Below are positions 1-10,031 of a stretch of 64,000 nucleotides of DNA, piece after piece (positions within the stretch are counted from its first letter, which is position 1; every line of letters starts with the position of its first letter). This stretch comes from JBEBVQ01 sp037190845 (GTDB taxonomy: Bacteria > Bacteroidota > Bacteroidia > Chitinophagales > Chitinophagaceae). Under the pieces are notes generated by a model. That model was not told the DNA's origin, searched no databases, and saw only the letters and a list, made by a program, of their open reading frames with translations. The stretch is from contig JBBCJI010000004.1 of assembly GCA_037190845.1 (NCBI GenBank), positions 161,586-225,585 of the forward strand, given 5' to 3'. A program made the translations under genes and the position numbers.

Positions 1-2
1 CA

Positions 3-686
3 GACTATGCGCGGCAGAGAGGAATATTGTGCTTCAGCAGTCCGGAGGGAAATGCCAATGCAGTAGCGGAACATGCGGTAGGTATGCTGCTGGCGCTTAC
101 AAAAAAGATAAGCCGGAGCCATGGCCAGGTACGGCAGGGGATATGGCAGCGCGAAGCTAACCGGGGTATGGAGCTGGAAGGGAAAACAGTAGGTATCATT
201 GGCTTTGGCCATACCGGCCGCGCATTAGCCCGGAAGCTGCTCGCATTTGATATGCGCCTGCTCGCTTATGATATAAAAGCGGACATCCCCCTGCCAGCAT
301 ATATAACCCCTGTATCGCTTGCAGAGATGCAGCAGGAATCCGATATGATCAGTTTTCATGTGCCGTATTCCGGAGATACACACCATTATTTCGACAGGGA
401 TTTCCTGTACGCTATGCAGAAGCCGTTTATCTTAATAAATACATCGCGTGGCCCTGTAGCGGATACGATGGCGATTCTTGAAGGAATTGAGCGTAAACGG
501 ATCATCGGTGCAGTGTTGGATGTAGTGGAAGGCGAGCCGTCCGGCGATACTGCGCATGTCCATCAGCCGGATATAAGATTGTTATCGGAGCAAGAGGAGG
601 TCATTATTACACCCCATATAGCCGGGTACAGCCATGAAGCTATGTATAAAATGAGCAAAATATTACTGGATAAAGTGCTGTTTTAG
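3..686 (+). CDS. D-isomer-specific 2-hydroxyacid dehydrogenase, 5'-truncated by the window edge
   Basis: The C-terminal part of an NAD-dependent 2-hydroxyacid dehydrogenase of the D-3-phosphoglycerate dehydrogenase type. The frame stays open to the left edge (it reads DYARQRGI before the first possible start codon), so the true N-terminus lies outside the window. The visible part holds the helix ENANAVAEHAVG-like segment that precedes the Rossmann domain, the dinucleotide loop GIIGFGHTGRA, and the family catalytic residues: Arg in NTSRGPV, Glu in VVEGEPSG and His in ITPHIAG. The protein ends without an ACT regulatory domain, so it is the short form. The exact substrate (phosphoglycerate, erythronate phosphate or another 2-hydroxyacid) cannot be told from the fragment. 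Confidence 0.85.
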   Translation, partial: DYARQRGILCFSSPEGNANAVAEHAVGMLLALTKKISRSHGQVRQGIWQREANRGMELEGKTVGIIGFGHTGRALARKLLAFDMRLLAYDIKADIPLPAYITPVSLAEMQQESDMISFHVPYSGDTHHYFDRDFLYAMQKPFILINTSRGPVADTMAILEGIERKRIIGAVLDVVEGEPSGDTAHVHQPDIRLLSEQEEVIITPHIAGYSHEAMYKMSKILLDKVLF

Positions 687-802
687 CGGAATAACGTATA
701 AGATAAACATTTTTCTGACAAAAATCCGGGAAGACAGGAGGTATTTTAACAAGAAATTTTATCTTTACCCCTCATTTGGTTAATAAATCATTAAATCTGA
801 AT

Positions 803-3800
803 ATGAAGCGTACATTACGTTGTTTATTCTTCATGCTGCTGTTTATCGGTGTCGCAGACAAAGAAGTACTTGCCCAGGCACAGGTTGGTGAGATTACAGG
901 TACCATCCTGGATGAAAGAAAAGAGCCTATTATAGGTGTAGTTATCCGTGTGGAAGAAGGGGGAGTCGTTAAAGGGGGGGCTGCAACGGATTTTGATGGT
1001 AGATATTCGATAAAGCCACTCCAGCCTGGCCGGTATGATGTAACTATCTCCTACACCGGTATGAAGCAACTTCGGATCAATGGCGTAATGGTAAGACCCG
1101 GCTATCCTACCATTCTGGACAAGACGATGGAGTCTGCTACAGCACTGGCCGGAGTCGAGGTGGTTTCTACGTACGTACCGCCACTGATCGATAAAGGTAA
1201 GCCTGGTCCTGACCTTACACTGACTCGCGAACAGATCAAATCTTTGCCTACCCGGAACACCACAGATTTTGCATCGATGAATACCGGTGTGTACCAACGC
1301 TCTAGCGGAGGAGGTCTCAACATGAGCGGTGCACGTTCGCAAGGTACTTTGATTATCATAGATGGGATTCAGGTAACTGGAACACGTTATATTAATCAGG
1401 GGCCGGATGTCATAGATCAGATGCAGATAATGACTTCCGGTATTCCGGCTAAATATGGCGATGCTTCCGGTGGTGTGATCAATATTACGACCCGTGGGAT
1501 TACCAGCACTTATCGTGGTGGTATTACCGCAGAGCATTCAGTAGAAGGATTCAAAAATAGTATGCTGGCCTTTAACATTTCTGGTCCGTTTGCCAGCCGT
1601 CGTACTCCGGAGGGTTTTAAAAAACCAATAATCGGCTTTTTCCTGGCAGGGGATTACCGGCATTATGAGGACGAGTTTCCTTCTTATATTGGTAACTGGG
1701 TCGTAAAGGACGATGTGCTCCGGGACTTGCAGGAAAACCCGCTTGTAGCCATTCCGAATGCTACCGGTGTGCCCAACTTTGCACCGGCCAGTGAATTTGT
1801 GACACAGGAAGACCTGGTGTTGGAGAAAAAGAGGCGTAATGCACTTAATCAGCGGGCTAACCTTACCGGTAAGCTGGATTATGAGTTGACGCCGGGTACT
1901 AATATTACAGCGGGCGGCCAATTTTTCTATTCCAATGGATATAATTACAGCCGAGGGCTTTCCCTTTTTGCACCTGAAGCTACTTCCAAAACGGTCAATT
2001 ATACAGGCCGCGCTTATCTCCGTTTTACCCAAAGCTTTAAAAAGGCTGCCCCGGCAATCGGTGAGGATGGGGAACGGAAAGATGAGGTCAATACGATCCA
2101 GAATGCCTTTTATTCTGTTCAGGCAGATTATAATCGGGATTATGGTAGTACACAGGATCCGAACCATAAAATGGATCCTTTCAAATATGGCTATGTAGGA
2201 AAGTTTGTAGAAGAATATGAACCGGTGTATGCGCCCGGCGTGGATGACAGCACTGGTAAAACAGCGATCCTGCTGTATGGATACCAGCCTACGGGTGTTA
2301 CTTATGAAAGGGCGGAACTGAACCCCCTGCTGGCTAATTATACTTCGGCCTATTATAATCTTGGAGGGGAGTCACCCCTTCTGTTAAGTAATATTGCCAG
2401 CGCAGGTGCATATCTGCGTAATGGTGATGCCCCCAACTCTACCTATTCTTTATGGTCGAATGTAGGTACACCTCAGGGAGGTTTTAACAAACAGCAGTCT
2501 GACCAGTTTTCCCTCGGTGTAGACGCTTCGTTTGATTATAAAATGAAAAAGGCAACACATGCCATTGAGTTTGGTATGTACTATCAGCAACGTAGCGAGC
2601 GATTTTTTGGTGTAAGCGGAGCTGGTATGTGGGGGTTGATGCGACTTTTGACACACCGCGTTGTTCCGTTTTCCGAAATGGACAGAGGCCCCGGATCTGT
2701 TTATATAGCAGGTGGCCAAAGTTATACTCAAGAGGATGTTAAAAATGGCTTGGTTGTTTTTGGCCCTAATGATACCGTGTTTTATGACCGTGTGAGGTAT
2801 GATACGGCAGCGCCTGTCGGCGGTTTTGATTACAATCTCAGGCAAAAGCTGGGCCTGGATGTGAAAGGTCGTGATTACCTGCAGCCGGATGCTTACGATC
2901 CTTCCATGTATTCGCTGGACATGTTTACTGCGGATGAATTATTAAATAACGGTAGCAGTCTGGTTAACTATTACGGATATGATTACAAAGGTAACATGGT
3001 AACCGGTCAGGTTAATTTTAATGATTTCTGGACGGCAAAAGACGATAATGGGAATTATACCCGTCCCATAGGTGCGTATAGACCGAACTATCTTGCGGGT
3101 TATATATCCGATAATATTACATTTAAAGATATCCGGTTTAGCCTTGGGGTGCGTATAGAACGTTTCGATAATAATACCAAAGTGTTAAGAGATCCGTATA
3201 ACCTCTATGCCGGGCAATATGCTGGAGAGGTGGATGGTAGTCGTAACATAATTAATAATGGCGCGCACCCTGATAATATCGGCAGTAACTATGCGGTATA
3301 TGTAAATGATAATGCATCCTCCAGTCCCTCTGTGATCGGTTATCGTAATGGGGATGTGTGGTATGATGCCAACGGACGTGAAATTTCGGATCCTTATGTG
3401 CTGAGAGGTGCTACAGGTGGCCGTGACCCGCAGCCTTATCTTAAAGAGCCCAATAGCCCGCGTATTACAGATACTGACTACGATCCGAATACTTCATTCG
3501 AAGATTATAAACCGCAGGTGAATGCAATGCCCCGTATTGTATTCTCCTTCCCGATTTCGGACGAGGCTTTATTTTATGCCCGTTATGATGTGATCATTCA
3601 GCGTCCGAAACCAGGGCTGAATGCGGTGCTGAGTGGTGTGGGGGCTTTTGCCACGCCTGCAGATTATTTCTTCATGACGCAGAATCCGAGCGGTATTATC
3701 GGTAATCCGGATCTCAAGCCGGAAAAGGCCATTAATTATGAAGTAGGTTTCACACAGCGGCTTTCAGAGCTTTCGGTAGTAACCATAAACGGTTTTTATA

Positions 3801-4654
3801 AAGAACGCCGGGATCAGATCCAGATCCGTCCGTATGTTTTTGCATGGCCACAGACCTATTATACATATGGTAATCGTGATTTTTCCACAACAAAAGGGAT
3901 GACACTGAAGTATGAATTGCGTCGGGTCAATAATCTGGCTATGACTCTTACCTATACGCTCCAGTTTGCAGATGGTACCGGTTCCAGTACTGCTTTAGGG
4001 AATTCCGGTGGGGTTGGAGCTATCGCAGCGGGAGGGCTGTTGCAGTACCTGATTTCTGCCCAGATGCCCAATCTGATGTTTACAAATGCATTGGATTATG
4101 ATTCCCGTCATATGATTAATGCTAATGTAGACTACCGTTACGGAAAGGGTGAAGGACCAGTGGTTGCCGGAAAGCATGTGCTACAGAATGCTGGTGTAAA
4201 CCTACTGTTCCAGACACGCAGTGGCGAGCCTTATACATTGCTGGCACAACCGCAGACACTGCAAGGCGGGGTGCATAATGCCAATGTAATTATTGGGCAG
4301 ATTAACGGTGCACGCCTTCCATGGCATTATATGCTGAATCTGAGGGTGGACAAGGATTTTACACTTGACTTTACAAAAACAAGAGAAGATGGTTCTGTCA
4401 AAGGACGTCCTTATTATCTGAACGTGTTTACGTATATTCAGAACTTGTTGAATACGAGAGATGTGCTTTTTACACACCGCTTTACGGGTCGTCCGGATGA
4501 TGATGGATACCTGACTTCTTCATTGGGAGAGAATGTGATCCGTACACAAACCGATGCTCAATCATTCCAGGATTTGTATCGGATTTTGATGAATAATCCT
4601 GGTTTTTATAATCTTCCAAGAAGGATCACTGTCGGATTACAATTCAATTTCTAA
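803..4654 (+). CDS. Large TonB-dependent outer-membrane receptor with carboxypeptidase-like N-terminal domain
   Basis: About 1283 residues from the ATG at 803. An in-frame TTG at 776 would add nine residues ahead of the obvious signal peptide and is less likely. The order is signal peptide (to about LAQAQ), a carboxypeptidase-regulatory-like beta-sandwich (GTILDERKEPIIGVVIRVEE), a plug domain with the recognisable IIIDGIQVTG and GDASGGVINITTRG segments, then a very long barrel that contains NPDLKPEKAINYEVGF and ends in an aromatic residue (LQFNF), as usual for outer-membrane barrels. It is longer than ordinary TonB receptors, with big extracellular loops rich in Asn, Asp and Tyr. The next gene starts 26 bases downstream with no terminator between, so it is probably cotranscribed with the secreted protein and the PorV/PorQ-like barrel. 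Substrate unknown. Confidence 0.88.
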   Translation: MKRTLRCLFFMLLFIGVADKEVLAQAQVGEITGTILDERKEPIIGVVIRVEEGGVVKGGAATDFDGRYSIKPLQPGRYDVTISYTGMKQLRINGVMVRPGYPTILDKTMESATALAGVEVVSTYVPPLIDKGKPGPDLTLTREQIKSLPTRNTTDFASMNTGVYQRSSGGGLNMSGARSQGTLIIIDGIQVTGTRYINQGPDVIDQMQIMTSGIPAKYGDASGGVINITTRGITSTYRGGITAEHSVEGFKNSMLAFNISGPFASRRTPEGFKKPIIGFFLAGDYRHYEDEFPSYIGNWVVKDDVLRDLQENPLVAIPNATGVPNFAPASEFVTQEDLVLEKKRRNALNQRANLTGKLDYELTPGTNITAGGQFFYSNGYNYSRGLSLFAPEATSKTVNYTGRAYLRFTQSFKKAAPAIGEDGERKDEVNTIQNAFYSVQADYNRDYGSTQDPNHKMDPFKYGYVGKFVEEYEPVYAPGVDDSTGKTAILLYGYQPTGVTYERAELNPLLANYTSAYYNLGGESPLLLSNIASAGAYLRNGDAPNSTYSLWSNVGTPQGGFNKQQSDQFSLGVDASFDYKMKKATHAIEFGMYYQQRSERFFGVSGAGMWGLMRLLTHRVVPFSEMDRGPGSVYIAGGQSYTQEDVKNGLVVFGPNDTVFYDRVRYDTAAPVGGFDYNLRQKLGLDVKGRDYLQPDAYDPSMYSLDMFTADELLNNGSSLVNYYGYDYKGNMVTGQVNFNDFWTAKDDNGNYTRPIGAYRPNYLAGYISDNITFKDIRFSLGVRIERFDNNTKVLRDPYNLYAGQYAGEVDGSRNIINNGAHPDNIGSNYAVYVNDNASSSPSVIGYRNGDVWYDANGREISDPYVLRGATGGRDPQPYLKEPNSPRITDTDYDPNTSFEDYKPQVNAMPRIVFSFPISDEALFYARYDVIIQRPKPGLNAVLSGVGAFATPADYFFMTQNPSGIIGNPDLKPEKAINYEVGFTQRLSELSVVTINGFYKERRDQIQIRPYVFAWPQTYYTYGNRDFSTTKGMTLKYELRRVNNLAMTLTYTLQFADGTGSSTALGNSGGVGAIAAGGLLQYLISAQMPNLMFTNALDYDSRHMINANVDYRYGKGEGPVVAGKHVLQNAGVNLLFQTRSGEPYTLLAQPQTLQGGVHNANVIIGQINGARLPWHYMLNLRVDKDFTLDFTKTREDGSVKGRPYYLNVFTYIQNLLNTRDVLFTHRFTGRPDDDGYLTSSLGENVIRTQTDAQSFQDLYRILMNNPGFYNLPRRITVGLQFNF

Positions 4655-4680
4655 ACAAAAAGTAATAACGATCATAAGTT

Positions 4681-7600
4681 ATGTTATTTAATAGTAAACA
4701 GCGGTTAGTGGTTACAGCGTTTATAGCTGTACTGACAGGTATGAGTCTGAATGCGATTGCACGCCCTAACATACAGGCAAATACCAAACGGACGGCGTAC
4801 GACAAGGGTAAATTCCGTACTACGGCAAGCTGCCGCCCGGCGGTTGCTTCCATAGACCTTGACATCAATAACGTACGCGCCCGCCTGATGACGGGAGGGG
4901 ATATGTGGTGGAATATCGGGATCAGCGAGGCCGGTTATGAAGTACCCAAAGGTTCGAGAAAACATTCCCTCTTTGCCGGATCTATATGGGTAGGCGGCTA
5001 TGATCCCCAGGGACAATTGAAAGTGGCGGCACAGACCTACCGCCAGGACGGGAATGATTATTGGCCCGGCCCGCTGGAAGATGGCACCGGTAATAATGAT
5101 GTCACAGCGACTACCTGTGCTGAATGGGATCGTTTCTGGAAGGTGAATAAGTCTGATATTATCGCATTTCGTGATATTATAGAGCGCTCGGGAAAAGATG
5201 CTGAGGAGTTAAAAGATGCACGCTTTGACGCTATCAAACAATGGCCTGCAACAGGTAATACAAAAGCTCTTGGTATCAGTGGTACACCATTGCAACAATT
5301 GACCTCCGGACTTGAGCGTTCCTACGCTCCGTTTATTGATGTGAATGGAGATGGTTTTTATAATTGGGAAGATAAAGATTATCCAGGTATTCCTTCGGGT
5401 AATGAGCCTGATCTTCCCGGTGACCAGTACATCTGGTGGGTATTTAATGATCGTGGTAATGTGAAACAACAGACCCAGACAGAAGCGATCGGTCTGGAAG
5501 TACAGGCAAGCGCTTTTGCATTTTCTACCAAAGACGTACTGAATGATGCGACTTTTTACCGTTACCGTATGATCAACCGCAGCAACCTGTCGCTGGACAG
5601 CGCTTATGTGGCTACCTGGACGGATGCGGATCTGGGATATGCTTTTGACGATTATATTGGTTGTGATACCAGTCGTGAGTTGGGCATTCTGTACAATGGT
5701 ACCAGCATAGACGGTTCCGGACAGATCAACAGCTACGGCGGGCAGGTACCCATGGTAGGTGTGGATTTCTTCGAAGGCCCCAGGCGTAAAATTATGGCTG
5801 CAGACGGTGTGACGGATTCTTTTGAGGTTTTAGGTATGTCAGGTTTTTATTACTATAATAATGATTTCTCCCCGATCGGTAACCCCTCGAATGGTCAGCA
5901 TATCTACGGATACATGACCGGCTCAACACGGGGTGGTTTGCGTTTTACCTTCGACTGGGATGGAGTCCCGGGCTCGCGTTCTAATGCTACTACTGCCGGT
6001 CGTCCGCTAACCCAGTTCGTTTATCCCGGCGACCCGGCTAATAATAACCAATGGTCGGAATGTGCCTGTAACAACCTGGTAGGTGACCGACGTTTTGTAC
6101 ACTCTTCCGGCCCCTTCCAACTGGAAGCCGGCGCCGAGAATACGATTACCATAGCTGCGATATGGGTGGCTGATGCTGGCGGATGTCCGAATACTTCATT
6201 CTCTAAAATACGCGCTGCATCTGATCTTGCCCAGGATCTTTATGAATCTAATTTCCAGGTGATCCGCGGGCCTGATGCTCCCCGTCTGGTAGTGCGTGAA
6301 ATGGACCGCAAGCTTATATTTTATATGATGAATGATGATTCCAGGAGTAATAACTACCAGGAAAAGTTTGGCTATGATACAGCCGGCAGGTACCGTGTCA
6401 CATCGCCGAAGTCGAAAGATTTTCCGGACTCATTATATAAGTTTGAAGGCTACCGTGTCTTCCAGTTGAAGCATGCACAGGTGCAACCCGCGGATATCTT
6501 TAACGCAGACGGTGAGCTTAATGCAGATTTGGCTATAGAGGTCTTTCAGACCGATATCCGGAACGGGGTCGGGACGATCCGGAACTGGAACCGGCAGGAT
6601 TTTGGCAATGGTAATGATTCTACCTGGACCTCTGTTGTGAAAATAGAAGGAAGGGATAGCGGGTTGGTGCATAGTTTTTCGCTGCAGTTTGACGCGTTTG
6701 CCACTGGTGCAGACAAGCGTTTTGTCAATTACCGTAACTATTATTTTGTAGCGATTGCATATGCTTTTAACGATTTTGCCGCTGTGCGCGATACTGCCAC
6801 CGGAATGATAGTCCCGAGTTTTAACGGTTCAACCCGCGAATCCGCAGCAAATACTCAGGACATTCCTTATCTTGAAGGTGATAAGGCGCCGGGTGGCGAA
6901 AATCTTACTGTTGTTGCAGCCATGCCCAATCCTGCTAACGGAGAGATGGGTACAGTGCTTAATTCAGATTACGGTACTGGTGTCATTATCAAGCGTATTG
7001 AGGGAACGGGTAATGGCGGTCTTGCATTGCAGATAAGTCAGGATTCGGAAGACGAGGCGCTGGCTGGTCCTGATTATCATGTTACACAGCCGGTATATGA
7101 GTCAGGTCAGGGACCTGTTGATATCAGAGTGGTAGATCCGTTGAAGGTAAAGCCCGGTAAGTGGGAATTGTATATCAAAGGTACAGTTGCTGATACCGCA
7201 AGAGGTGTTGTTGATTCCCTTGCTTCTTGGGAGTTGGTATATAATAACGGTGCAGATGTAATATACAGTGAGCGCAATCTCAAGATCTTAAATGACCAGA
7301 TCCTGGAAAAATATGGCCTCTCTGTATCAATTAAGCAGGTAGTACGTCCAGGGGAAGATCAGGTTGATCGTAACGGTTATATCAGTTCTACAGTTGCCTT
7401 CACTGATCCTGGGAAAACCTGGCTTGCCGGTGTTAATGATGGAGAAGGCAGAGCATATACAAACTGGATTCGTAGTGGAAAGAATCAGGAGTCGAATGAT
7501 GAAGAAGGTAATCCTCCTCCATGTGATTGGAATGATACCCGTGTAAGGGTGCCAGGTGCACCAAGCAATGTTACCATTTATATGGATTCTGTAGGCCAGT

Positions 7601-8763
7601 TTTATGAGAATATGTTCTCGTCCAACGGGATTTTGAAAGGTACATGGGCGCCTTATGCGCTAGCCAGTGACGAAACAAGAGGAGCATGTGGCTTTGGAGT
7701 TATCTATAGTGGATCCGCAACTTTAGCCGGTCTGAATAATATACGTAGTGTGGATATTGTTTTGACGCCTGATAAGTCTAAATGGTCTGAGTGTGCGGTT
7801 ATTGAAATCCAGGATGATCCTGCGCTTTCGGAAGGGAATGTAGCTAAATTCAGACCCAGGAAACATGCTTCCTGGACAGGAGATGTAGATGCGGCCGGTA
7901 ACCCTGTATATGACAATACCAGCGAAGGTAAGTCATGGTTCCCCGGATATGCGATTGACCAGGAGACAGGTATGCGTCTGAATATTGCGTTTGCAGAAGA
8001 TTCCTGGCTGAAAGGGTTTAACGGGAATGACATGATATGGAATCCTACATCGGATCTGCTTAATGAAATGGGCGGACCTGTTTTTGGTGGGAAACATTAT
8101 ATCTACGTTCTGAATACTAAATATGACAGGGGCGTGGAGCTATATAATGTGCTTTCCAGCACAAACCCGTTCGTTCCTTCTCAGCGTATACCGGCGATGA
8201 TGATGTGGGTTGGCTTACCTATGCTGAATCCGAGCTTTGACCTCAGCCCGTTGAAAGATGGTATTATACCAACCGAGACAAGGTTGCGGATCCGTGTGGA
8301 CCGTCCTTACGCAACATACACGCCAGATCCGTCTATACCGGCCAGAAATGGAAGGTTGCCGTTATATTCATTCAGTACTGACGATCTTGCTCCAAGTACA
8401 TTGGAGGACCAGGATAATCCTTACGCGAGCGACAAGCAGAAATTGCTGGATAAGATCAAAGCAGTGCCTAATCCGTACTATGCCTATGCAGGGTATGAAA
8501 TCAACCGTCTGGATACACGTGTCCGTCTCACAAATCTGCCCCGCAGAGCTACTATCAATGTTTATTCACTGGATGGCTCGCTCATACGCAGGCTGGAGAA
8601 GGACAACCCTAATGTTTCTTACATAGATTGGGATATCCGCAATGCAAAAGGATTGCCGATAGCCAGTGGGATGTATCTGATACACGTTAATGCAGGCGGA
8701 ATCGGAGAAACTGTGATACGCTGGTTTGGCGCTATGCGTCCGATAGATGTTACAAACTATTAA
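4681..8763 (+). CDS. Very large secreted protein with FlgD-like/T9SS-like C-terminal domain
   Basis: A protein of 1360 residues with an N-terminal signal sequence (hydrophobic stretch ending near LNAIARP). The body has no enzyme motif I recognise. It contains EF-hand-like or dockerin-like acidic turns such as DVNGDGFYNWEDKDYPG, and Trp/Tyr-rich beta segments. The last 100 residues begin with AVPNPYYAYAGYE and continue with INVYSLDGSLIRRL, IDWDIRNAKGLPIASGMYL and WFGAMRPID. This is the FlgD-like/sorting-domain fold found at the end of T9SS-exported proteins, although the tail differs from the usual Lys-rich type A ending. The gene lies between a TonB receptor and a PorV/PorQ-family barrel. I infer that the three work together at the cell surface. 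The function of the passenger is unknown. Confidence 0.8.
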   Translation: MLFNSKQRLVVTAFIAVLTGMSLNAIARPNIQANTKRTAYDKGKFRTTASCRPAVASIDLDINNVRARLMTGGDMWWNIGISEAGYEVPKGSRKHSLFAGSIWVGGYDPQGQLKVAAQTYRQDGNDYWPGPLEDGTGNNDVTATTCAEWDRFWKVNKSDIIAFRDIIERSGKDAEELKDARFDAIKQWPATGNTKALGISGTPLQQLTSGLERSYAPFIDVNGDGFYNWEDKDYPGIPSGNEPDLPGDQYIWWVFNDRGNVKQQTQTEAIGLEVQASAFAFSTKDVLNDATFYRYRMINRSNLSLDSAYVATWTDADLGYAFDDYIGCDTSRELGILYNGTSIDGSGQINSYGGQVPMVGVDFFEGPRRKIMAADGVTDSFEVLGMSGFYYYNNDFSPIGNPSNGQHIYGYMTGSTRGGLRFTFDWDGVPGSRSNATTAGRPLTQFVYPGDPANNNQWSECACNNLVGDRRFVHSSGPFQLEAGAENTITIAAIWVADAGGCPNTSFSKIRAASDLAQDLYESNFQVIRGPDAPRLVVREMDRKLIFYMMNDDSRSNNYQEKFGYDTAGRYRVTSPKSKDFPDSLYKFEGYRVFQLKHAQVQPADIFNADGELNADLAIEVFQTDIRNGVGTIRNWNRQDFGNGNDSTWTSVVKIEGRDSGLVHSFSLQFDAFATGADKRFVNYRNYYFVAIAYAFNDFAAVRDTATGMIVPSFNGSTRESAANTQDIPYLEGDKAPGGENLTVVAAMPNPANGEMGTVLNSDYGTGVIIKRIEGTGNGGLALQISQDSEDEALAGPDYHVTQPVYESGQGPVDIRVVDPLKVKPGKWELYIKGTVADTARGVVDSLASWELVYNNGADVIYSERNLKILNDQILEKYGLSVSIKQVVRPGEDQVDRNGYISSTVAFTDPGKTWLAGVNDGEGRAYTNWIRSGKNQESNDEEGNPPPCDWNDTRVRVPGAPSNVTIYMDSVGQFYENMFSSNGILKGTWAPYALASDETRGACGFGVIYSGSATLAGLNNIRSVDIVLTPDKSKWSECAVIEIQDDPALSEGNVAKFRPRKHASWTGDVDAAGNPVYDNTSEGKSWFPGYAIDQETGMRLNIAFAEDSWLKGFNGNDMIWNPTSDLLNEMGGPVFGGKHYIYVLNTKYDRGVELYNVLSSTNPFVPSQRIPAMMMWVGLPMLNPSFDLSPLKDGIIPTETRLRIRVDRPYATYTPDPSIPARNGRLPLYSFSTDDLAPSTLEDQDNPYASDKQKLLDKIKAVPNPYYAYAGYEINRLDTRVRLTNLPRRATINVYSLDGSLIRRLEKDNPNVSYIDWDIRNAKGLPIASGMYLIHVNAGGIGETVIRWFGAMRPIDVTNY

Positions 8764-8775
8764 TATTTTGTATAA

Positions 8776-8797
8776 GGAGCCGGTTCCGGCCGGCTCC
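8776..8797 (+). terminator. GC-rich hairpin between the secreted-protein gene and the PorV-like gene
   Basis: A perfect 8-bp stem GGAGCCGG / CCGGCTCC with a six-base loop, starting 12 bases after the stop codon. It is followed by ATTAAAAATTTTC rather than a clean T-run, so it may be an attenuator or an RNA-stability structure that sets the ratio of upstream to downstream transcript rather than a full terminator. Confidence 0.45.
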
Positions 8798-8823
8798 ATT
8801 AAAAATTTTCATTACTTCGAATT

Positions 8824-9942
8824 ATGAATACGTTTTCTACCAAGGCTGTCGTAGCGATCTGTGCACTCGGCTTTTCCGTACAGGTGCATGCCGGTAATAA
8901 AGACCGTACGGGGCAGGCCGGCGCTATGGAATTGATGATTAATCCGTGGGGGCTTAGTAATGGCGTTTTTGGACTTAACAGTGCGAATGTTAAGGGCATG
9001 GAAGCTATGAAAGGCAATATTGCAGGCCTGGCGCTGACCGACGGAACGGAGATAGGGTTTGCGCATACCCTCTATCTGCGTGGTTCTAATGTGGGCATCA
9101 GCAATATGGGTTTTGCCCAGAAGTTGGGCGATGTGGGTGTGCTGGGTCTCAATATCCAGTCTATGACCTTTGGCGAAATTGATATTACTGACTATAATAA
9201 TCCGGATGGTGGTATTGGTACCTACAAGCCGCAGTTGTTTAATATCCAGGCTGGCTTTGCCAAAGAATTTAATGAATATATCCGTGCAGGTGTTGCCGCC
9301 AGTTTCGTTAACCAGTCGTTGCGTGACGCCAAGGCTAATGGCGCTTGTTTTGAGGCAGGCGTACAATATGTTACAGGAGCCCGCAATAATTTCCATTTCG
9401 GAGTTACCCTGCGTAATATAGGTACCAACATGCGTTTTTCGGGACAGGGTTTTGCCATTAACTACGAAGCCACAGAAAATCCTCTTTATACAGGTAGCCG
9501 TAATACACCTACCGAAAAATTTGAAATGCCTACATATCTGAATATCGGTCTTGCATACGATTTTTACCTGGATGAAAAACGGCTTAAAAGCGAACACGAC
9601 GAACCGAAACACAGAGCTACTGTGATGGGTGCATTCCAATCCAATTCGTTTAACAACGATTACATTGGTCTCGGAGCGGAGTACGCATTCCAGGAGACGT
9701 TTATGCTGCGTGCTGCATACCGGTATGAAAACCAGATCACCAGTGCAACTGATAGCCGTACCTTCTATACCGGCGTGAGCGCCGGAGCTACGGTACAGTA
9801 CCGTGCCAATGAAGGAAAAGGACCCCGGTTTGCCATTGATTATGCGTTTCGTCCTACGGCACGTCCCAACAACGGCGTACACACATTTTCGCTACGTATG
9901 ATGTTCCCGCATGGCATAAAAAAAGCATCCGGTAGCGACTGA
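8824..9942 (+). CDS. PorV/PorQ-family outer-membrane barrel protein
   Basis: A protein of 372 residues with a signal peptide (cleavage near SVQVHAG), then the family hallmark region in which a small-residue stretch leads into MELMINPWGLSNGVFGLNSANVKG and a conserved SNMGFAQKLGDVGVLG-like hairpin. The rest alternates amphipathic strands typical of the 14-stranded FadL-like barrels PorV and PorQ. In this family PorV receives type IX substrates from the SprA translocon and passes them to the cell surface; related paralogues have no proven role. The position directly after a long protein with a sorting-like C-terminus suggests a dedicated carrier or anchor rather than the general PorV. A long antisense frame covers the gene but is a codon-bias shadow. 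Confidence 0.8.
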   Translation: MNTFSTKAVVAICALGFSVQVHAGNKDRTGQAGAMELMINPWGLSNGVFGLNSANVKGMEAMKGNIAGLALTDGTEIGFAHTLYLRGSNVGISNMGFAQKLGDVGVLGLNIQSMTFGEIDITDYNNPDGGIGTYKPQLFNIQAGFAKEFNEYIRAGVAASFVNQSLRDAKANGACFEAGVQYVTGARNNFHFGVTLRNIGTNMRFSGQGFAINYEATENPLYTGSRNTPTEKFEMPTYLNIGLAYDFYLDEKRLKSEHDEPKHRATVMGAFQSNSFNNDYIGLGAEYAFQETFMLRAAYRYENQITSATDSRTFYTGVSAGATVQYRANEGKGPRFAIDYAFRPTARPNNGVHTFSLRMMFPHGIKKASGSD

Positions 9943-9970
9943 TCTGAAAAAATCTTATTTTATACCATTG

Positions 9971-10009
9971 CAACGCTTCTGCTTATCCGGAAGCGTTGTA
10001 TTTTTTTTC
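9971..10009 (+). terminator. Intrinsic terminator after the PorV-like gene
   Basis: A perfect 9-bp stem CAACGCTTC / GAAGCGTTG (9971-9979 with 9990-9998) with a 10-base loop, followed by TATTTTTTTT. It lies 28 bases after the PorV-like stop codon and closes the three-gene outer-membrane operon before greA. Confidence 0.88.
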
Positions 10010-10031
10010 TGTTTTTTTAAAATTTACTATT

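Noticed and set aside
8812..9882. A 356-residue open frame antisense to the PorV/PorQ-like gene
   Set aside because: It mirrors the codon pattern of a well-supported barrel gene, has no start context or family motif, and consists of compositionally odd Cys/His/Arg-rich sequence.
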